Below are positions 21,764 through 33,921 of a stretch of 64,000 bases of DNA, in pieces (within the stretch, counting starts at the first letter, position 1; each line of letters starts with the position of its first letter). The position numbers and the translations under genes were made by a program. This DNA is from Nannobrachium achirus (taxonomy: Eukaryota; Chordata; Actinopteri; Myctophiformes; Myctophidae), in assembly GCA_963921795.1 (NCBI GenBank), contig OY997655.1, positions 8,530,322 through 8,594,321 on the forward strand, written 5' to 3'. Under the pieces are notes generated by a model, which worked only from the letters and a program-made list of their open reading frames with translations, was not told the origin of the DNA and ran no database searches.

Positions 21764-21961
21764 ACTAGTTCCAGTTATCCAGCAGCATCACACTCTTGTT
21801 ACAGTCAAATACAGCAGGTTCAGTTAGCATCAGGGTGCTGTGGTCAGAGCCAGCCAGCAGCCATGTCTCTGTGTCCTCCCTCCCTCCCTCCCTCCTCTGT
21901 GGGAGATGTTTGAACCACTCTAAACACCCTTTATAATCCATTGACCGGGGTCCCTCCAGGG

Positions 21962-22465
21962 CAGGGGTGGGCAACTTTGATGATGGCGAGGGCCGCTATA
22001 TTTCCACCTTCACTCCAGAGGGCCACATTGCATATTCTACTTTGTCATTCTAGTATCTCATACAAAAGAAGCAAAAATAGCAAAAAAAATAGCGATTCGT
22101 TTTGAGCTTGTAGATCGGCTATTTTTGCTTCTTTTGAATTGGAATCCTGAATTATTTTTTGTTATGTTTTTATTGGAATCCTGAAATCTAACATTTTGAT
22201 TTCATTTCAAACTCATTTAGTTATATACTCGTGTTAACTTTATGAACCTAAATACAAATACATTGGACATAAAAAAATACATTTTAATACTACTATACCA
22301 GTCATTAAGCTACTAATATAGGCCGACGGAATTAAAGCAGGTCTTGTTTGGAATTTTAACAGCTGAAATCAATAATATATCAGTATTCTGGTATGAACCT
22401 GAGGGCCGCATTAAGTGAAGGTGGGGGCCGCATGTGGCCCCCGGGCCGCCAGTTGCCCATCTATG
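21962..22465. mobile_element. Complete hAT-like element with exact 8-bp target duplication
   Basis: CAGGGGTGGGCAACTTTG to GTTGCCCATCTATG, flanked by CTCCAGGG on both sides (21954-21961 and 22466-22473). The hairpin at 22072-22127 has lost most of its left arm. Non-coding. Confidence 0.92.
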
Positions 22466-22497
22466 CTCCAGGGGGTCTGTACTGTACAGTTGTACAG

Positions 22498-22804
22498 TAA
22501 AGCCTCGATCAGAATCTGCGGTGAAGAGCTATCCACTGCAAATTTTAGGTGGAAAGCTTTCCACCTCAAGTCAGAAAATAAGTGAAGGCCATCATAGTCA
22601 GTCACGGTGGAGTCCTATTCACCGTGACTGACTGGTCCAGGTCGACCAATCAGTGAACGGGGTGAAGAGCCTATCTGTCTGAAAGTAAAAACAGAGAGAT
22701 GTGTCGGGACTCGGAATGACGTAATGTTGTAGTTTCATGACCCAAAAAGACTACACCGCGGTGGATAGCCTTCCACCGCGGGGGCGACTCTGATCGAGGC
22801 TTTA
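22498..22804. mobile_element. TIR element, TAAAGCCTCGATCAGA
   Basis: The left end TAAAGCCTCGATCAGA is the reverse complement of the right end TCTGATCGAGGCTTTA. It contains internal palindromes, including GTCAGTCACGGTG/CACCGTGACTGAC at about 22597-22632. Superfamily unknown; no common hairpin is inside. Confidence 0.8.
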
Positions 22805-23318
22805 GTTTAGAGACACCCACAGCTACAACACCAGAGGGAGCGCACACAACCATCTGAGGAATACAAACCTATAGCTCAGATATGGGAACATTCTCATTTT
22901 ACAACACTGCCACTCAAGTGTGGAATTCCTAGACTATTTCCCTAAAAACATGTAGCTCGCTGGCCTCCTTCAAAACAGCCCTAAAAACCCTAACCCAGAG
23001 GCGTAGGTACAGTAGTCATCACTTCTCCCATGAGACTTACCTTACAGCCACATACACTTTGTTGTATATGACAAATGGCAAATATAGGCAATGCACAAAC
23101 TCACAATGCATCACGATGCAATATTTTTGTGAGCTTGTATTTTCTAATTTGTATTTGGAGATTGTTTACATTTTTGTCTATGGCAAAAAATAATATATAT
23201 ATATTTTTTTGGTTAATTGTCCAGATGCACATCCCACCATGAAAGCCCAGTGTGTGTCCAGTGTTGTACTGGACTGTATACTGTATTAACCCCAGAGGAA
23301 CACGAAGGCTTCAGCACA

Positions 23319-23622
23319 TTAACCCATTTAGACCCTAACACATCCGTCGTGTGACTTTGCATTTTAACCACCTTAACCTTTATTTTAAACTTTAGCTATT
23401 GAAAAATAGCAGATATACAAGCTTATAGCGCGGCACTGACTGCACATTAATGCGTGCAAATCTTGTAACTCAGATATTTGCTTCCGGGGGTCCCCGGAAC
23501 AACATACATTGAGGTGGACTTTAAAAAGATTGAGCACCACTGATATAGAAATGTAGGTCTTTCAGAAAACCATTAGGATGTAGTAGACGGTTTTAGGTAT
23601 TTGTCAGGTGTTAATGGGTTAA
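23319..23622. mobile_element. Short TTAA-bounded element with a half hairpin
   Basis: TTAACCCATTTAGACC at the left and GGTGTTAATGGGTTAA at the right, 304 bp. The left arm of the common hairpin survives at 23400-23445 and the right arm is gone. Confidence 0.8.
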
Positions 23623-24944
23623 AAGACAGCGTCCCCTATTAACTTCCTCTCTCCTGTGCTGTACATTACCTCTGATGGAGAGTGTGGGACACCATAAGAG
23701 GAGAAAAAGGCCATTGTAATTATCTTCATATGGCCGTGGTGGTCCTACAACATATAATAATTATCTTCATATCGCGGTGGTGGTCCTACAACATAGCTCA
23801 CGCCAACGCGGCCGGCGCTGGACGCTATCGATCGCACATTCGTTCCCATTAACGGTCGCCCTCTCCTTCCATGAGCAGTGTTGCCAGGTTCTCAGATGCT
23901 GCGAGAGAAATAAGTAACCAGGTTAACCCTATGAAAACGAGCGTCACGCCATGGGTTTCTACAGAATGTGAATGAAGCCTATTTTCAGTATTTTGCAGCA
24001 ATTTCGGTTGAACATTACAATACAGTTTGGCGTCTTGACAAGAAAATATTTGAGAACCATGGGTTTATACACCATTAGGAAACCCAAAGCCCAAATAGGC
24101 AACTTCTCATTTCTTCTTTTTTTCCCCTTCATTATAAAGCTGGTTCTTTCCTTTTCTTTATCTAAAGTGACTTTGGATACTTAGAAAAGTGCTATATGAA
24201 TATGAGCTGTTATTATTTGAGACAGCAGAGCGTGCAAGTACTGCGTTCGGCTGCATATGTATGTCAGTGTCCTTTGTTTAAGCCCGTAGCCAAATCAGGG
24301 ACCAGCATTTCTGGCAACGTCATCATTAACACAATTACTACCTTTTAATCTGAAGTTTGCTTGGTGCCTTGGTGCCGCGCCGTTTCCTCCGTAGGCCGCC
24401 GCTATTATTTTGAAGGGCCGGAAGGGGGTTGTTGTTGTGTTTTTGGATTATCACTTGACGGCAACGATTACGTCATCTAGTCACATGACAGTGTGGGTCC
24501 AGAAGAGAAACATGTCTGCGCCCAGCCGAGTGAATTTTGTACAGGAATCAGCCCACTCTTTGGCTCAAAATGTCTCTTTTTGAATAAATGAAGTCTCTTT
24601 ATGGGCCTCTCAATGGATTTACTATGGCGGACCTTCACTTCGCGTGCACGCACAACGTGCGTTGTAAACAAATCGCGGACATTACCGATGCGGGCGGGAG
24701 CGGAGCGGTGTACTGTAAGTAATTATACTTTTACAGTAAATACAGTAAGATTGACAGTCCTCACCGTCAACGGCACCATGGTTTTAACCCTTTCAATGAC
24801 GGTGAGGATTGTCAACGGCAGCAGAACAGTTAACAGCCAAAGAGGGACCGCACCTCATGGCGCGCTCTGCAGGCGCACTAGTATACTTGTGCACGAGGAG
24901 CAAGTTGGCACCTCGACAGAGTGCAGTTGTAGTCATTATTGTTA

Positions 24945-25224
24945 TTAAAGGAGTAGTTCACCCCCCAAATTACATTTTTTCTATTGATTACTCATGCCAT
25001 GGAGACAAGAGTTCAATAATATTTTTTGGTTTTTGTCACATTCCTAAGACAACAATTTGATTCGAGTAAATTTACCCCCATTGATTCCGGATGGGGACCC
25101 GTTTCGAAACGGGTCCCCATCCGGAACGAATGGGGGTAAATTTATTGTTATCACATTTTGGTCTTAGGAATGGCATGAGTAATCAATAGAAAAATAATAA
25201 TTTGGGGGGTGAACTACTCCTTGA
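24945..25224. mobile_element. TTAA-type foldback MITE, GGAGTAGTTCACC family
   Basis: It starts TTAAAGGAGTAGTTCACCCC and ends GGGTGAACTACTCCTTGA. The centre is a strong palindrome around GGGGACCCGTTTCGAAACGG. The right TTAA has mutated to TTGA. Confidence 0.85.
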
Positions 25225-25510
25225 AGCCCAAAACTCCTCTCCACTACCGATGTCTACAAGCCTTTAGAGGAAAACAAGCCCAAAGTGGCTTATAATAATC
25301 AGACCTGGCAACCCGGTGGTACATGTGTCCTGCCCATGTGGAGGCGGTGTCTCCGGGGTGGGTCCATCTGCGGAGGCGGCCACAGTAATAGTTTTTCTAT
25401 TAGATTTCCTGGCAGCCCCAACAGTCAATTATTTACCAATGGACTAAGAAGGCCTGGCCGTGTTAAATCAAATGGGTAACAGGATCAGGTCTGGTGTACC
25501 CCGCCCTCCC

Positions 25511-25542
<32 letters not shown>

Positions 25543-25683
25543 TGGTGGCTTGTGTTTACATGGGAGGGAGGGGAGGGGTAGATATGGTTGAGATAGCTGA
25601 ATAGTGATAAGTTGAGAGGCCGAATATGAGACTGGTGAATGCTGATGGTTATCGTCGCTGTCGGTTCGGAAACCTTGTATGTC

Positions 25684-25837
25684 CAGTGGTGGAAGAAGTA
25701 GTACTTTTACTTAAGTAAAAGTATCAATACTGCAGTGTAGAAACACTCTTACAAGTAAAAAGTCTGGAATTCAAAATGTACTCGAGTAAAGGTACAAGCG
25801 TATCGGTATCAATATCAGCATTTCTTTCAGTAGCTGC
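25684..25837. repeat. Dispersed 'ACTTAAGTAAAAGTA' repeat family
   Basis: CAGTGGTGGAAGAAGTAGTA and 'ttttacttaagtaaaagtat' are a common teleost repeat, probably a hAT derivative. Other pieces lie at about 35430-35870, 40740-40880, 42003-42068, 45413-45600 and 46375-46685. Confidence 0.65.
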
Positions 25838-25848
25838 CACCTAACTTT

Positions 25849-26145
25849 TTTTTTTTTTAATAATTTTTATCCCACGATTTTGCAACCCATTTTCACCCAG
25901 TGCCAATTGCCTATGTAATCCTGGGCTCTGCTCTCCCTCTGTCGCGCCTGGGGAGACTTATGGACTGACCTCATGCTTCCTTCTATGCATGAGTAGTCCA
26001 AGTTGTTTCTTTTCACCTGACTGGGGGGATTTCACCGAGATGGACGTAGCGCGTGGAAGGAACACGTTATTCCAACCAGTTCCTTTCCCTTCCATCAAGC
26101 GCCCCGGCTGGCCAGGGGGAGGCATTATTGATACCAGGATTACTG
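25849..26145 (-). mobile_element. Unidentified 297-bp retroposon with 11-bp target duplication
   Basis: Exact direct repeats CACCTAACTTT (25838-25848 and 26146-26156) bracket an insert that begins with poly-T (a poly-A tail on the minus strand). It contains GGCTGGCCAGGGGGAGGC near its minus-strand 5' end. It sits inside the repeat that starts at 25684. I see no tRNA A or B box and no open frame that I recognise. Confidence 0.75.
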
Positions 26146-26289
26146 CACCTAACTTTATATAAACAAGTCACCTTGTGAACACATTAATTAAGACCTTCAG
26201 GACCTTCTAGTTGTGAGACCAATTTGGCCAATGTTCTTTTCTTTCTTCCTCCCTTTTTGAGGTATTAAAACTGTCTTAAAATGACTTTT

Positions 26290-26438
26290 TAAAATGACTT
26301 TTTTTCTATCTTCTATTATCAAAATGATTGTCTTAGGAATTCGACAAATACAAACAAATATTATTGAACTCAAGTCTCCATGGCGTGAGTAATCATTGGG
26401 GAAAAAAAGTCATTTTGGAGGTGAACTACTCCTTTAAG
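26290..26438. mobile_element. Half of a GGAGTAGTTCACC foldback MITE
   Basis: The right half ends GGTGAACTACTCCTTTAA, and the upstream part matches the right arm of 9673-9956 ('catggcgtgagtaatcatt'). The left arm is reduced. Confidence 0.7.
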
Positions 26439-26642
26439 TCACTTAACTGTGATCTGGGGACACCCACGCCGTCCAAAATCATGTAGGCCCACGGGAGTGC
26501 AGCATTTTGTTACGACGTCCAATTAGTCCAACGGTACCTAACCTTAACCCTAACCTTAACCTCAGTAAATGGGTTAATTGGAGAGACTGTCTGTCATTCT
26601 AGTTGGACCCACACAGCAGTTGTCCTGTTACTCTCTGTGTGT

Positions 26643-26768
26643 GAGTTGTGTTGTTATCACAGCTAGAAGTGCTGCGTCCATCTTGAGTTGTGTTGCTATC
26701 ACAGCTAGAAGTGCTGCGTCCATCTTGAGTTGTGGTGTTATCAAAGCTAGAAGTGCTGCGTCCATCTT
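26643..26768. repeat. 42-bp tandem repeat, three copies
   Basis: GAGTTGTGTTGTTATCACAG starts at 26643, 26685 and 26727, each 42 bp apart. Because 42 is divisible by three, open frames on both strands carry repeated peptides; they have no exon borders. Confidence 0.93.
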
Positions 26769-27981
26769 GCCACCCAACAGAAGCTGTGGCAGCAGTTTTT
26801 CCTCTGCACCTCGCTCGGTCAGCTGGTCAGCTGACCTTTCTGGCAGCTCCAATCTGCTCTTAACACGGACTTGACCCGTCCACGCCGACCGCACCCTGTT
26901 AACCCCTGCACCGCTGCAGCGCTGATCCACTCACACAGGGCTCAAGAGGAACACACTGTCTGTCTGTCTGTCTGTCTGTCTGTCTGCGCACCGGGCTTAA
27001 TCCAACGTTTACCTTTTTTTTTTCAATCTCCTTATCTTGCTCCCTCTCTCTTCCTTCTCCATCTCTTGCTCGCTCTCTTTCTCATATTTTTTGGACACTA
27101 AAGCCCTATTTGATGCTTGCGGAAATGGCCAATCTACGAGCTTTCTAGATGTGGTATTTTATTTTTAACCATGAAACAAAGCAACAAAACTAAAATGTTT
27201 CACCATTTTGCGGGTGAAGAAATGTTTGTGTGTTCTCTCTTGCCATTTGAACCAAAAAAACTGAATCCTAGATAGATAAGAAAGCATTGCATGAAATGCA
27301 CACATTTATTAGAAGCCATTTTAATGTAAGTTACCACAAAATTAAACTGATAATGTGTAGACAGGCTTTCTGTGATGCAATGGAAACTATGTCCTTTCAT
27401 AGGTGACCAAGACACCAATCCAATCGTTTTAGAGAATATAAACAGAAATCACTTATTTTCATCAAGTGACGCTTATTGTGTCTGTGATGAAGTTAGGTTG
27501 CAGAATTATGTGTGATTAAAAATATATATACCAATTACTTTCCTTCTTTTTTTTTTAATCATTGACATCCATGAACGCCTTGTATGCCTTTTTATTAGTG
27601 TACATACATAAAGTGAATTTCCACAACATGGACACGGTCGTGGCTTCCGGGGCTCGTCAAAATAAAGCGCAGTGCATGGCGGCACACTGTGTTTGGATGA
27701 TTACAACAATAGACCTTACCCGTTCGAATATATGTGCTGCAAAATATGTGCAGAGTCTGGGTTTTGGGGAAAGTAACTGTAACTGCATGGTGCGTGCGTG
27801 AGAATATGTGGGAGCATCATAATGTAAGGAGCAGCCCATGGAGGAGTGTATATTTATGATGGATACAAATAATTTAACAGCAAAATTAGGTGAATAGAAG
27901 TATGAGGATGTATTTGCTCCACATACGTTTTCTATACCCGTTGGAAGATGAGACACACATCACCCGTTGCATGTGTGACCC

Positions 27982-28017
<36 letters not shown>

Positions 28018-28588
28018 CAACATTCCTAACTGTGAGAGAGGTGTGTGTGTGCCCGGGGCTACAGATCCCATGGCCTGGAGGAACGGACCGTAACCCTGAC
28101 AACAGGCTGTAGAGCTGTAGAGTGAAGAAACGCCAATAAATCGCTAGAATTTGGGAAAAATGAAATTCGGGCTCCGTCACCGTGTGTATAATGCTAATGA
28201 CCAATGCCATGTTAAATTTGAGATCAGTCGCTGAAGCGAGTGAATAGATAATGCATTTTGTGACTGACTGACCTCTCTCTCTAATTATATGTTAGATAAT
28301 GGCACTAAAAGTGTTAATTGGGTCTCTAGAGAAAGGTGAAAATGTTGAAATTGGCTGGCAGAAGCTAAATCAAAGTCAATCAAAAATCTGTCCGTAAATT
28401 AGTTTATCATGATTATTACTCACAATTGTAAAGTGTGTAGTAGCTGGACAAATAAATTGTGTGTGGGTGTGTATTTTGCAATGAACTTTTCATAATTATA
28501 GTCAATGCCTAGAAGGAAAAACAAACTGTTGTACTTTGTGTCCATCCAGTAGTAATGTAGATCTAATATGTGTGTGTTTCTCCTGCAG

Positions 28589-28650
28589 ATTGCCTTCTCT
28601 CAACACAACAGCATCATGGACCTGGTCCAGTTCTTTGTCACCTTCTTCAG
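28589..28650 (+). CDS. atrnl1: atrnl1 coding exon: first half of the transmembrane helix
   Basis: The 62-nt exon has acceptor CTCCTGCAG and donor GTAAGA (28651). It gives 20 codons plus two bases: IAFSQHNSIMDLVQFFVTFF, then AG|C (Ser) across the junction. Ile-Ala-Phe-Ser follows PIKIQ from the previous exon without a gap. MDLVQFFVTFF starts the hydrophobic membrane span, which continues in the next exon, so a phase-2 intron of 7.5 kb splits the helix. Confidence 0.93.
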
Positions 28651-28689
28651 GTAAGACACCGTCTTTCTGAGACACTGCTGCCACATTCA

Positions 28690-29238
28690 CAGGGTTCCCA
28701 CGGTCATGAAATTCCTGGAAATATTTTTAAATTAGAAAAAATATTTTTCCAGTACTGGAAAAGTTTTGGAATTCATCAAGGGTCCTGGAAGGTCCTGGAA
28801 AAAATAGCTATCCATTGTCTTTGGTTATTGATTGTGTTAATACCTCTGAAATTACAAATTAAACATGGGCCAAATTGTCAAATATATAGAGGCAGAAATT
28901 CTGAAAATAGCCGATCTACATGCTCACAACGCCTCGTGTTGCGAGGCGTTGTGAGCATGTAGATCTGCTATTTTCACAATAGAACCATGTTATACAAAAT
29001 TCCTCAACTCTTAGTGCTTGTCAGGGTGCCGGGGTCCCCAGTTAAAATATGATTATTTCCGGGGTCACGGCCTGAAAAGGTTGAGAACCACTGGCATACA
29101 CTACCTGTCTTTGGGCATCGCGCATAGGAGTAAGCGACTCGTTATTGAGCTGAATTATTGTTATATAGTCCTGGACATTGGGTTAAATATTCTGGAAAAG
29201 TTTTGGAAATGAATTGGTAAAAATGTGTGGAAACCCTG
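28690..29238. mobile_element. hAT-like element CAGGGTTCCCACGG with a nested MITE
   Basis: It begins CAGGGTTCCCACGGTCATG and ends GTGTGGAAACCCTG; both flanks contain CATTCA. A second element, about 28837-29093 and ending GGTTGAGAACCACTG, lies inside. It matches the right part of 3389-3828 and has an intact hairpin at 28904-28974. Confidence 0.8.
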
Positions 29239-29550
29239 CATTCACTAATAGGAGCTCAGTGCTCTGACGAGTGTCACTGGGAGAGGAGAGTCCCTGTCCA
29301 CTGTCCATAAACATGGACCTCACAGTGTCACCGACTCGCATGGCCTGGATTTTACATCTTCTCTTCTGGGGGTCCCTGGTACAAAATGTTTTCAAATGAG
29401 GGTCTGCGGCCAAATATATACATATATATATATCAATTTGGGGGTCAGTGACCGGAAAAAGTCCCACTGATATACTGTACATATCTCAATCGAAGAGCAG
29501 GAAGACCAAATAAGACCACTGTTAGTTAGATACGTTTTATTGGCATACTA

Positions 29551-29808
29551 TTGGTAAATGGTGCATTTATATGGTGCCTTTATCCAATGCACATCACATA
29601 GATTGTTCATTACATTCACCCATTCGCACACACGCATTGAAACCATGCAAGGCACCAACCTGCTCTCCGGGAGCAACTAGGGGTTCAGAGTCTTGCTCAA
29701 GGACTATTCAACACTAACTCTGGGGGGAGCCCGGGATCGAACTGGGAACTCTTCAGGAACCCTCTGTGTTCTAAGACGGCCACTCGACCCCTGAGCCACT
29801 GCACAATC
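29551..29808 (-). mobile_element. SINE family A, minus orientation, near full length
   Basis: It reads 'taaatggtgcatttatatgg' through 'gggagcaactaggggttcag' and 'gggatcgaactggg' (B box inverse) to 'ctcgacccctgagcc' (A box inverse). Confidence 0.88.
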
Positions 29809-30056
29809 AAAGACACTGAACAATCTGTATTGCCATGCAGATTGTTCAAAATAAAAAAAATAAAGTCATGGGGATTGCAGCTTTGAAAGATCCTAATGCA
29901 TATTTATCGCTTGGCATTCTTTTAGACGCGTATAAAGGGGTCTTTTTGACACAAATATCTCTGAATAGAAATGTGGTTTCAGAGTAGATTCCAGCTGTCA
30001 CTGGACGCACTGTAGCCCTTCTTCTGAGTGGGTGCAGACGACGGGGGGTGTGGAGC

Positions 30057-30101
30057 TGTGTGCGTGCGTGCCTGTGTGTGCGCGTGCGTGCCTGTGTGTG
30101 C

Positions 30102-30136
<35 letters not shown>

Positions 30137-30142
30137 TCTGCA
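30057..30142. repeat. (TGCG)n/(TG)n microsatellite
   Basis: Runs of TGTGTGCG and GCGTGCGTGC. Cysteine/valine frames here are artefacts. Confidence 0.9.
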
Positions 30143-30298
30143 CGAACGTGCGTGCGTAGAATTGAAACTCTGTCAGCATCCAGAAAGGCGTGTCAGAAGC
30201 AGGCTGGTGACAGCGTGTTTGATCGCCCCACACACACACGGCCTCTAGAAAGTGAAGCGTTATGAGACTCTCTCTCAGGCTTCCCACAGACGGTCAGG

Positions 30299-30529
30299 CA
30301 CTAAGTTGTGTGAGAGTTGTGTGGGGGAGGCGGGGGGCAGAGACAGCGCAATGCATTGCGGATGGAAGTCTAGTGGTTTGAAGTCTAGTGAGAGTCCTGT
30401 GGTTGCACAGAGCACCATCCAACAAGCACACAACACGCACTAGACTTCAAACCACTAGACTTCCATCCGGAATGCATTGTGCTGTCTCTGCCCCCCGCCT
30501 CCCCCACACAACTCTCACACAACTTAGTG
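30299..30529. repeat. 92-bp inverted duplication with 47-bp spacer
   Basis: Positions 30299-30390 are almost exactly the reverse complement of 30438-30529 ('cactaagttgtgtgagagtt' against 'aactctcacacaacttagtg'). Few differences are visible (for example gcgcaatgcattgcgg against ccggaatgcattgtgc). It is followed at once by a long (CA)n tract. Confidence 0.93.
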
Positions 30530-30548
30530 CGTTCCAGTCTGAGTGCAG

Positions 30549-30714
<166 letters not shown>

Positions 30715-30805
30715 CTGTCATTCACAGTCTTGTTTCTTCACTCCCATAATAAATACAAAAAATACATGATCGCAGTTACTACACTGATTTACATTACGTT
30801 TACAT

Positions 30806-31232
30806 CAGGGGTCTTCAACATTTTTACGCCAAGGACCCCTTAGTTGAGAGAGAGATGAAGCAGGGACCCCCACCACCTGTTCATAGATTCCATATCGTTT
30901 GACAGCACAATCATCAGTCTATTTTGGGTTCTGTTTTCAGATATTTAACCACTTGAACCATCAATACTTAATAAACTTGACCTTTCAATCTGTACTTAAT
31001 CTGCTCTTTTTTCCCCTCTACACCAAACCTCTTTGCCGAAAATAGCCGATCTACAAGCTCACAACGCCTCGCAGTGCGAGGCGTTGTGAGCTTGTAGATC
31101 TGGTATTTTTGGCTAAAGTTCTCAGAATATGGACACTAGGGTTCAAGTGGTTAATATAAAAAAGGGGAAAAAAGGTTTCTATCACGCAAAGATTTTGAAG
31201 ACCCCCTGTAGTAACTCTGAGGAAGACCCTTG
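30806..31232. mobile_element. hAT-like element, GGGGTCTTCAAC family, with target duplication
   Basis: CAGGGGTCTTCAACATTT to GAGGAAGACCCTTG, flanked by GTTTACAT (30798-30805) and GTTTATAT (31233-31240), seven of eight identical. The hairpin at 31035-31113 extends into GCCGAAAATAGCC / GGTATTTTTGGC. Confidence 0.9.
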
Positions 31233-31240
31233 GTTTATAT

Positions 31241-31352
31241 CAATGGTTCTCAAGGTGGTCCCTGCAGGAACAACATATTTTGAGATGGGGGTCCACGGCC
31301 AAATACCTGTAATTCTAGGGGTCCTTGACATGAAAAGGTTTGAGAACCACTG
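31241..31352. mobile_element. Minimal hAT-like MITE without hairpin
   Basis: Only 112 bp: CAATGGTTCTCAAGGTGG ... GGTTTGAGAACCACTG, with the 'ccacggccaaatacctgtaa' core that also lies inside the two-hairpin elements. It shows what that family looks like without the cassette. Confidence 0.75.
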
Positions 31353-31675
31353 AGAAACAAGCAGGGTTTATTTATTTTATTTTTTTCAAAAAACCCTAGA
31401 AGGATTCAGCAGACATTTATAGAATCGGGTCAAAAATATTCAAATTGGAGATGGGAAGTTTCTGCCCGACAGCGACGATAATCAACCCATTCCAACCTCA
31501 TTCTCCGCTATCTGTAAAAAGCATCATTTCTATTTATTTCTTTATTTTTATTCTCCTTTGCAAGAAAACACAAAACCGCCCGCCGTCGTCTGGGGGGATA
31601 CGGCATGCCGCGGAAATTAATTTCACCCTGGGAAGATGTTTATCATACAGACGGATTATTGATGCTCGCGCTCTC

Positions 31676-31738
<63 letters not shown>

Positions 31739-32071
31739 GTCTGCTTTTATTTATGTGTGTGTCTGTCAGAGTGGTTGAGTTGTGTGTTTTCCTCTCTACA
31801 CACTAATGTGTCACGTCGTCAAGGTTTGAGAGAGAACGGCTGAGAGAGAATGATGATTCTTTTTTTTGCTAAATTGTTTATCCTCTCAGCATATCGTTTG
31901 ACAATAAGGATTATTTTTTCGATATCTATTTTTCTTATTGTTTTTACCTGTTTTTCAGGTGGCGGCACGCACGCACGCCCCCGTTCACGGTCGTTCAACG
32001 TCTTGTCTTTCATACAGAGAATACAAAAATACAAACGCGGCGATGCACGAGTCAGATAATAGTCCGTAGAA

Positions 32072-32528
32072 CAGGCATCTTCAACGTTTTCAGGCCAAGG
32101 ACCCCTTAGTTGAGAGAGAGACGAAGAAGGGACCTCCACAACCTTTTCATAGATACCATATAGTTTCATTGTTTGACAGTGCAATCATCAGTGTGTTTTG
32201 GATTCATGTCAATGTGTGTTTTCTGATATTTAACCACTTGAACCGTCAATACTTAATAAACTTAGACCTTTCTCTCTTTACTTAGTCTGCTCTTTTTCCC
32301 CTCTAAACCAAACCTCTTTGCCAAAAATAGCCAATCTACAAGCTCACAACGCCTCGCAGCGCGAGGCGTTGTGAGCTTGTAGATCGGCAATTTTTGGCTA
32401 AAGTTCTCTGAATAAGGGAACTAGGGTTCAAGTGGTTAATATAAAAAAGGAGAAAAAAGTTTCTATCACACAAAGATTTGGAGGCCCCCCCTATAGTAAC
32501 CTATAGGACCCCCTGTTGAAGACCCTTG
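32072..32528. mobile_element. hAT-like element, GGGGTCTTCAAC family, with hairpin and target duplication
   Basis: CAGGCATCTTCAACG to GTTGAAGACCCTTG, flanked by CCGTAGAA (32064-32071) and CCATAGAA (32529-32536). The hairpin at 32320-32398 is 79 bp with only about three mismatches, one of the best in the window. Confidence 0.9.
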
Positions 32529-33245
32529 CCATAGAACATGGTGCCGTCTTGACCAAACGAACAACGGGGTTAGACAAAGAGAGAAAACACCGCCGAGTGA
32601 GCAGTAGCGAGCGAGTCGCCGTTTCGAGCGATGCGACGGTCGCACATGAGCCGACTCAGCGCCGTTAACCGAGTTATGTGCCGTTATGGACAGAATAGTA
32701 AATCTTCGTCCCCCCGACTTTCGGCACCTCCGCACAGTACAAGTGAACACAGCGAAGCGCTCCCTACCTCCTTGCCCACCACTGGCCCCCACCTTTGCGC
32801 TCAGGGTCATTGGGAAAACCGCGGTCGCGGCAGGGCACTGCTTTTCCAGATGCATCATGGGATGAGGTGTTTTCACTCGCCAGCAGTTGCCGCCACAGCA
32901 CCGGTTTACCTGGTTACCATGGTAACCATCTATCATGTTACTGGGGTTCCAGTGTTATTTTGAAGTATCAGTCTGAAACAGAACCCTCTGATTTTCAGTC
33001 TGGACGTCATCCTGAATGCCATTCAAAACGAAGTAGCTCTGTAATTAAAAACAGCTGCGTTTGGATGAATGCCAGCAATGGGAATCAAACAGGTGAATGT
33101 AATCAAAGGTTCATTTATATTCAAGAAGACGTGTCTGTGTCATCACACAGCATGTTTCTGTTCACAGGAAGTAATTAAGATTTAGCCTTTTATGGACTTT
33201 TGATATAAAAATACACAAAAAAACAAACAAAACACGGATAAGCTC

Positions 33246-33921
33246 TTAACTCATTCTGTGCCTATCCCGAACATGTTCAGCTTTAATTCAATCCAATACA
33301 ATTTTTTTTTTATTAATTGACTTACCCTGAGCTGCTTGTAGAGTCGTGGGTGGTCCTGGCTCGTCCTACGCTAGCCAGCTAGCCATTTTACATGGTCCGA
33401 CGATATATTCCATTAAAAATGGTTTAAAATACATTTTTGAGCCCCCCAAATGTTCAGCGCCGCTTCCGGAACGTAGTCCAGTGTGCCTATCCCGAACATG
33501 TTCGGCTTTTTTAATGAAATTAATTATTTTATCGGAGGCCTCAACGAAGCCCCGGTCTAGACGTCCATCCATGCCCGGGACTTAGACTCGGCCATCCTCG
33601 GGCCGTATTCGCGCTAACGGCCGCATCGCGCTGCCCACTCCAATAATAAATCACATCTTTAGACAGGATTTTCTCCGGATTGTGTTCCCAGACCCAAAGA
33701 GAAAGTTTTTTGCGGCTGAAATAGCTTTAGATCGCGCTTCTAAATGGGTTAGCATTTTGGCTACGTGTCAGCTAGCTTCCTCCTCTCGTCCTCCATAGCA
33801 TTGACTGGAGTGAAAACACAAGCCAGTTGGGGGAGGGTCAACGAAAGCTATAATGAAGGTCTATGGATACATTTCTGGCACTCTAGCGCCCCTTGTGGCC
33901 GGATGGCACTGTATGAGTTAA
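33246..33921. mobile_element. TTAA-bounded element, TTAACTCATTCTGTGCC family
   Basis: TTAACTCATTCTGTGCC at the left, GGCACTGTATGAGTTAA at the right, 676 bp. Inside are 'cctatcccgaacatgttc' twice and 'gagctgcttgtagagtcgtg'. A second copy is nested at 49337-50022. No transposase frame. Confidence 0.85.

Larger units (their letters stand above)
18240..28588 (+). other. atrnl1: atrnl1 intron, 10.3 kb
   Basis: Phase-0 intron. Besides the elements listed separately, 18740-19430 is AT-rich with a poly-T at about 18909-18931. 20640-21160 shows weak 'cgattcgatcacgatgc' repeat-like sequence. 22806-23318 includes a degenerate hairpin at about 23088-23150. 23623-24944 and 27000-28588 contain only short tracts: (CTGT)n at 26957-26985, a collapsed hairpin at 27122-27160 and (GA)n at about 27986-28013. 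No further exon is recognised. Confidence 0.8.
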
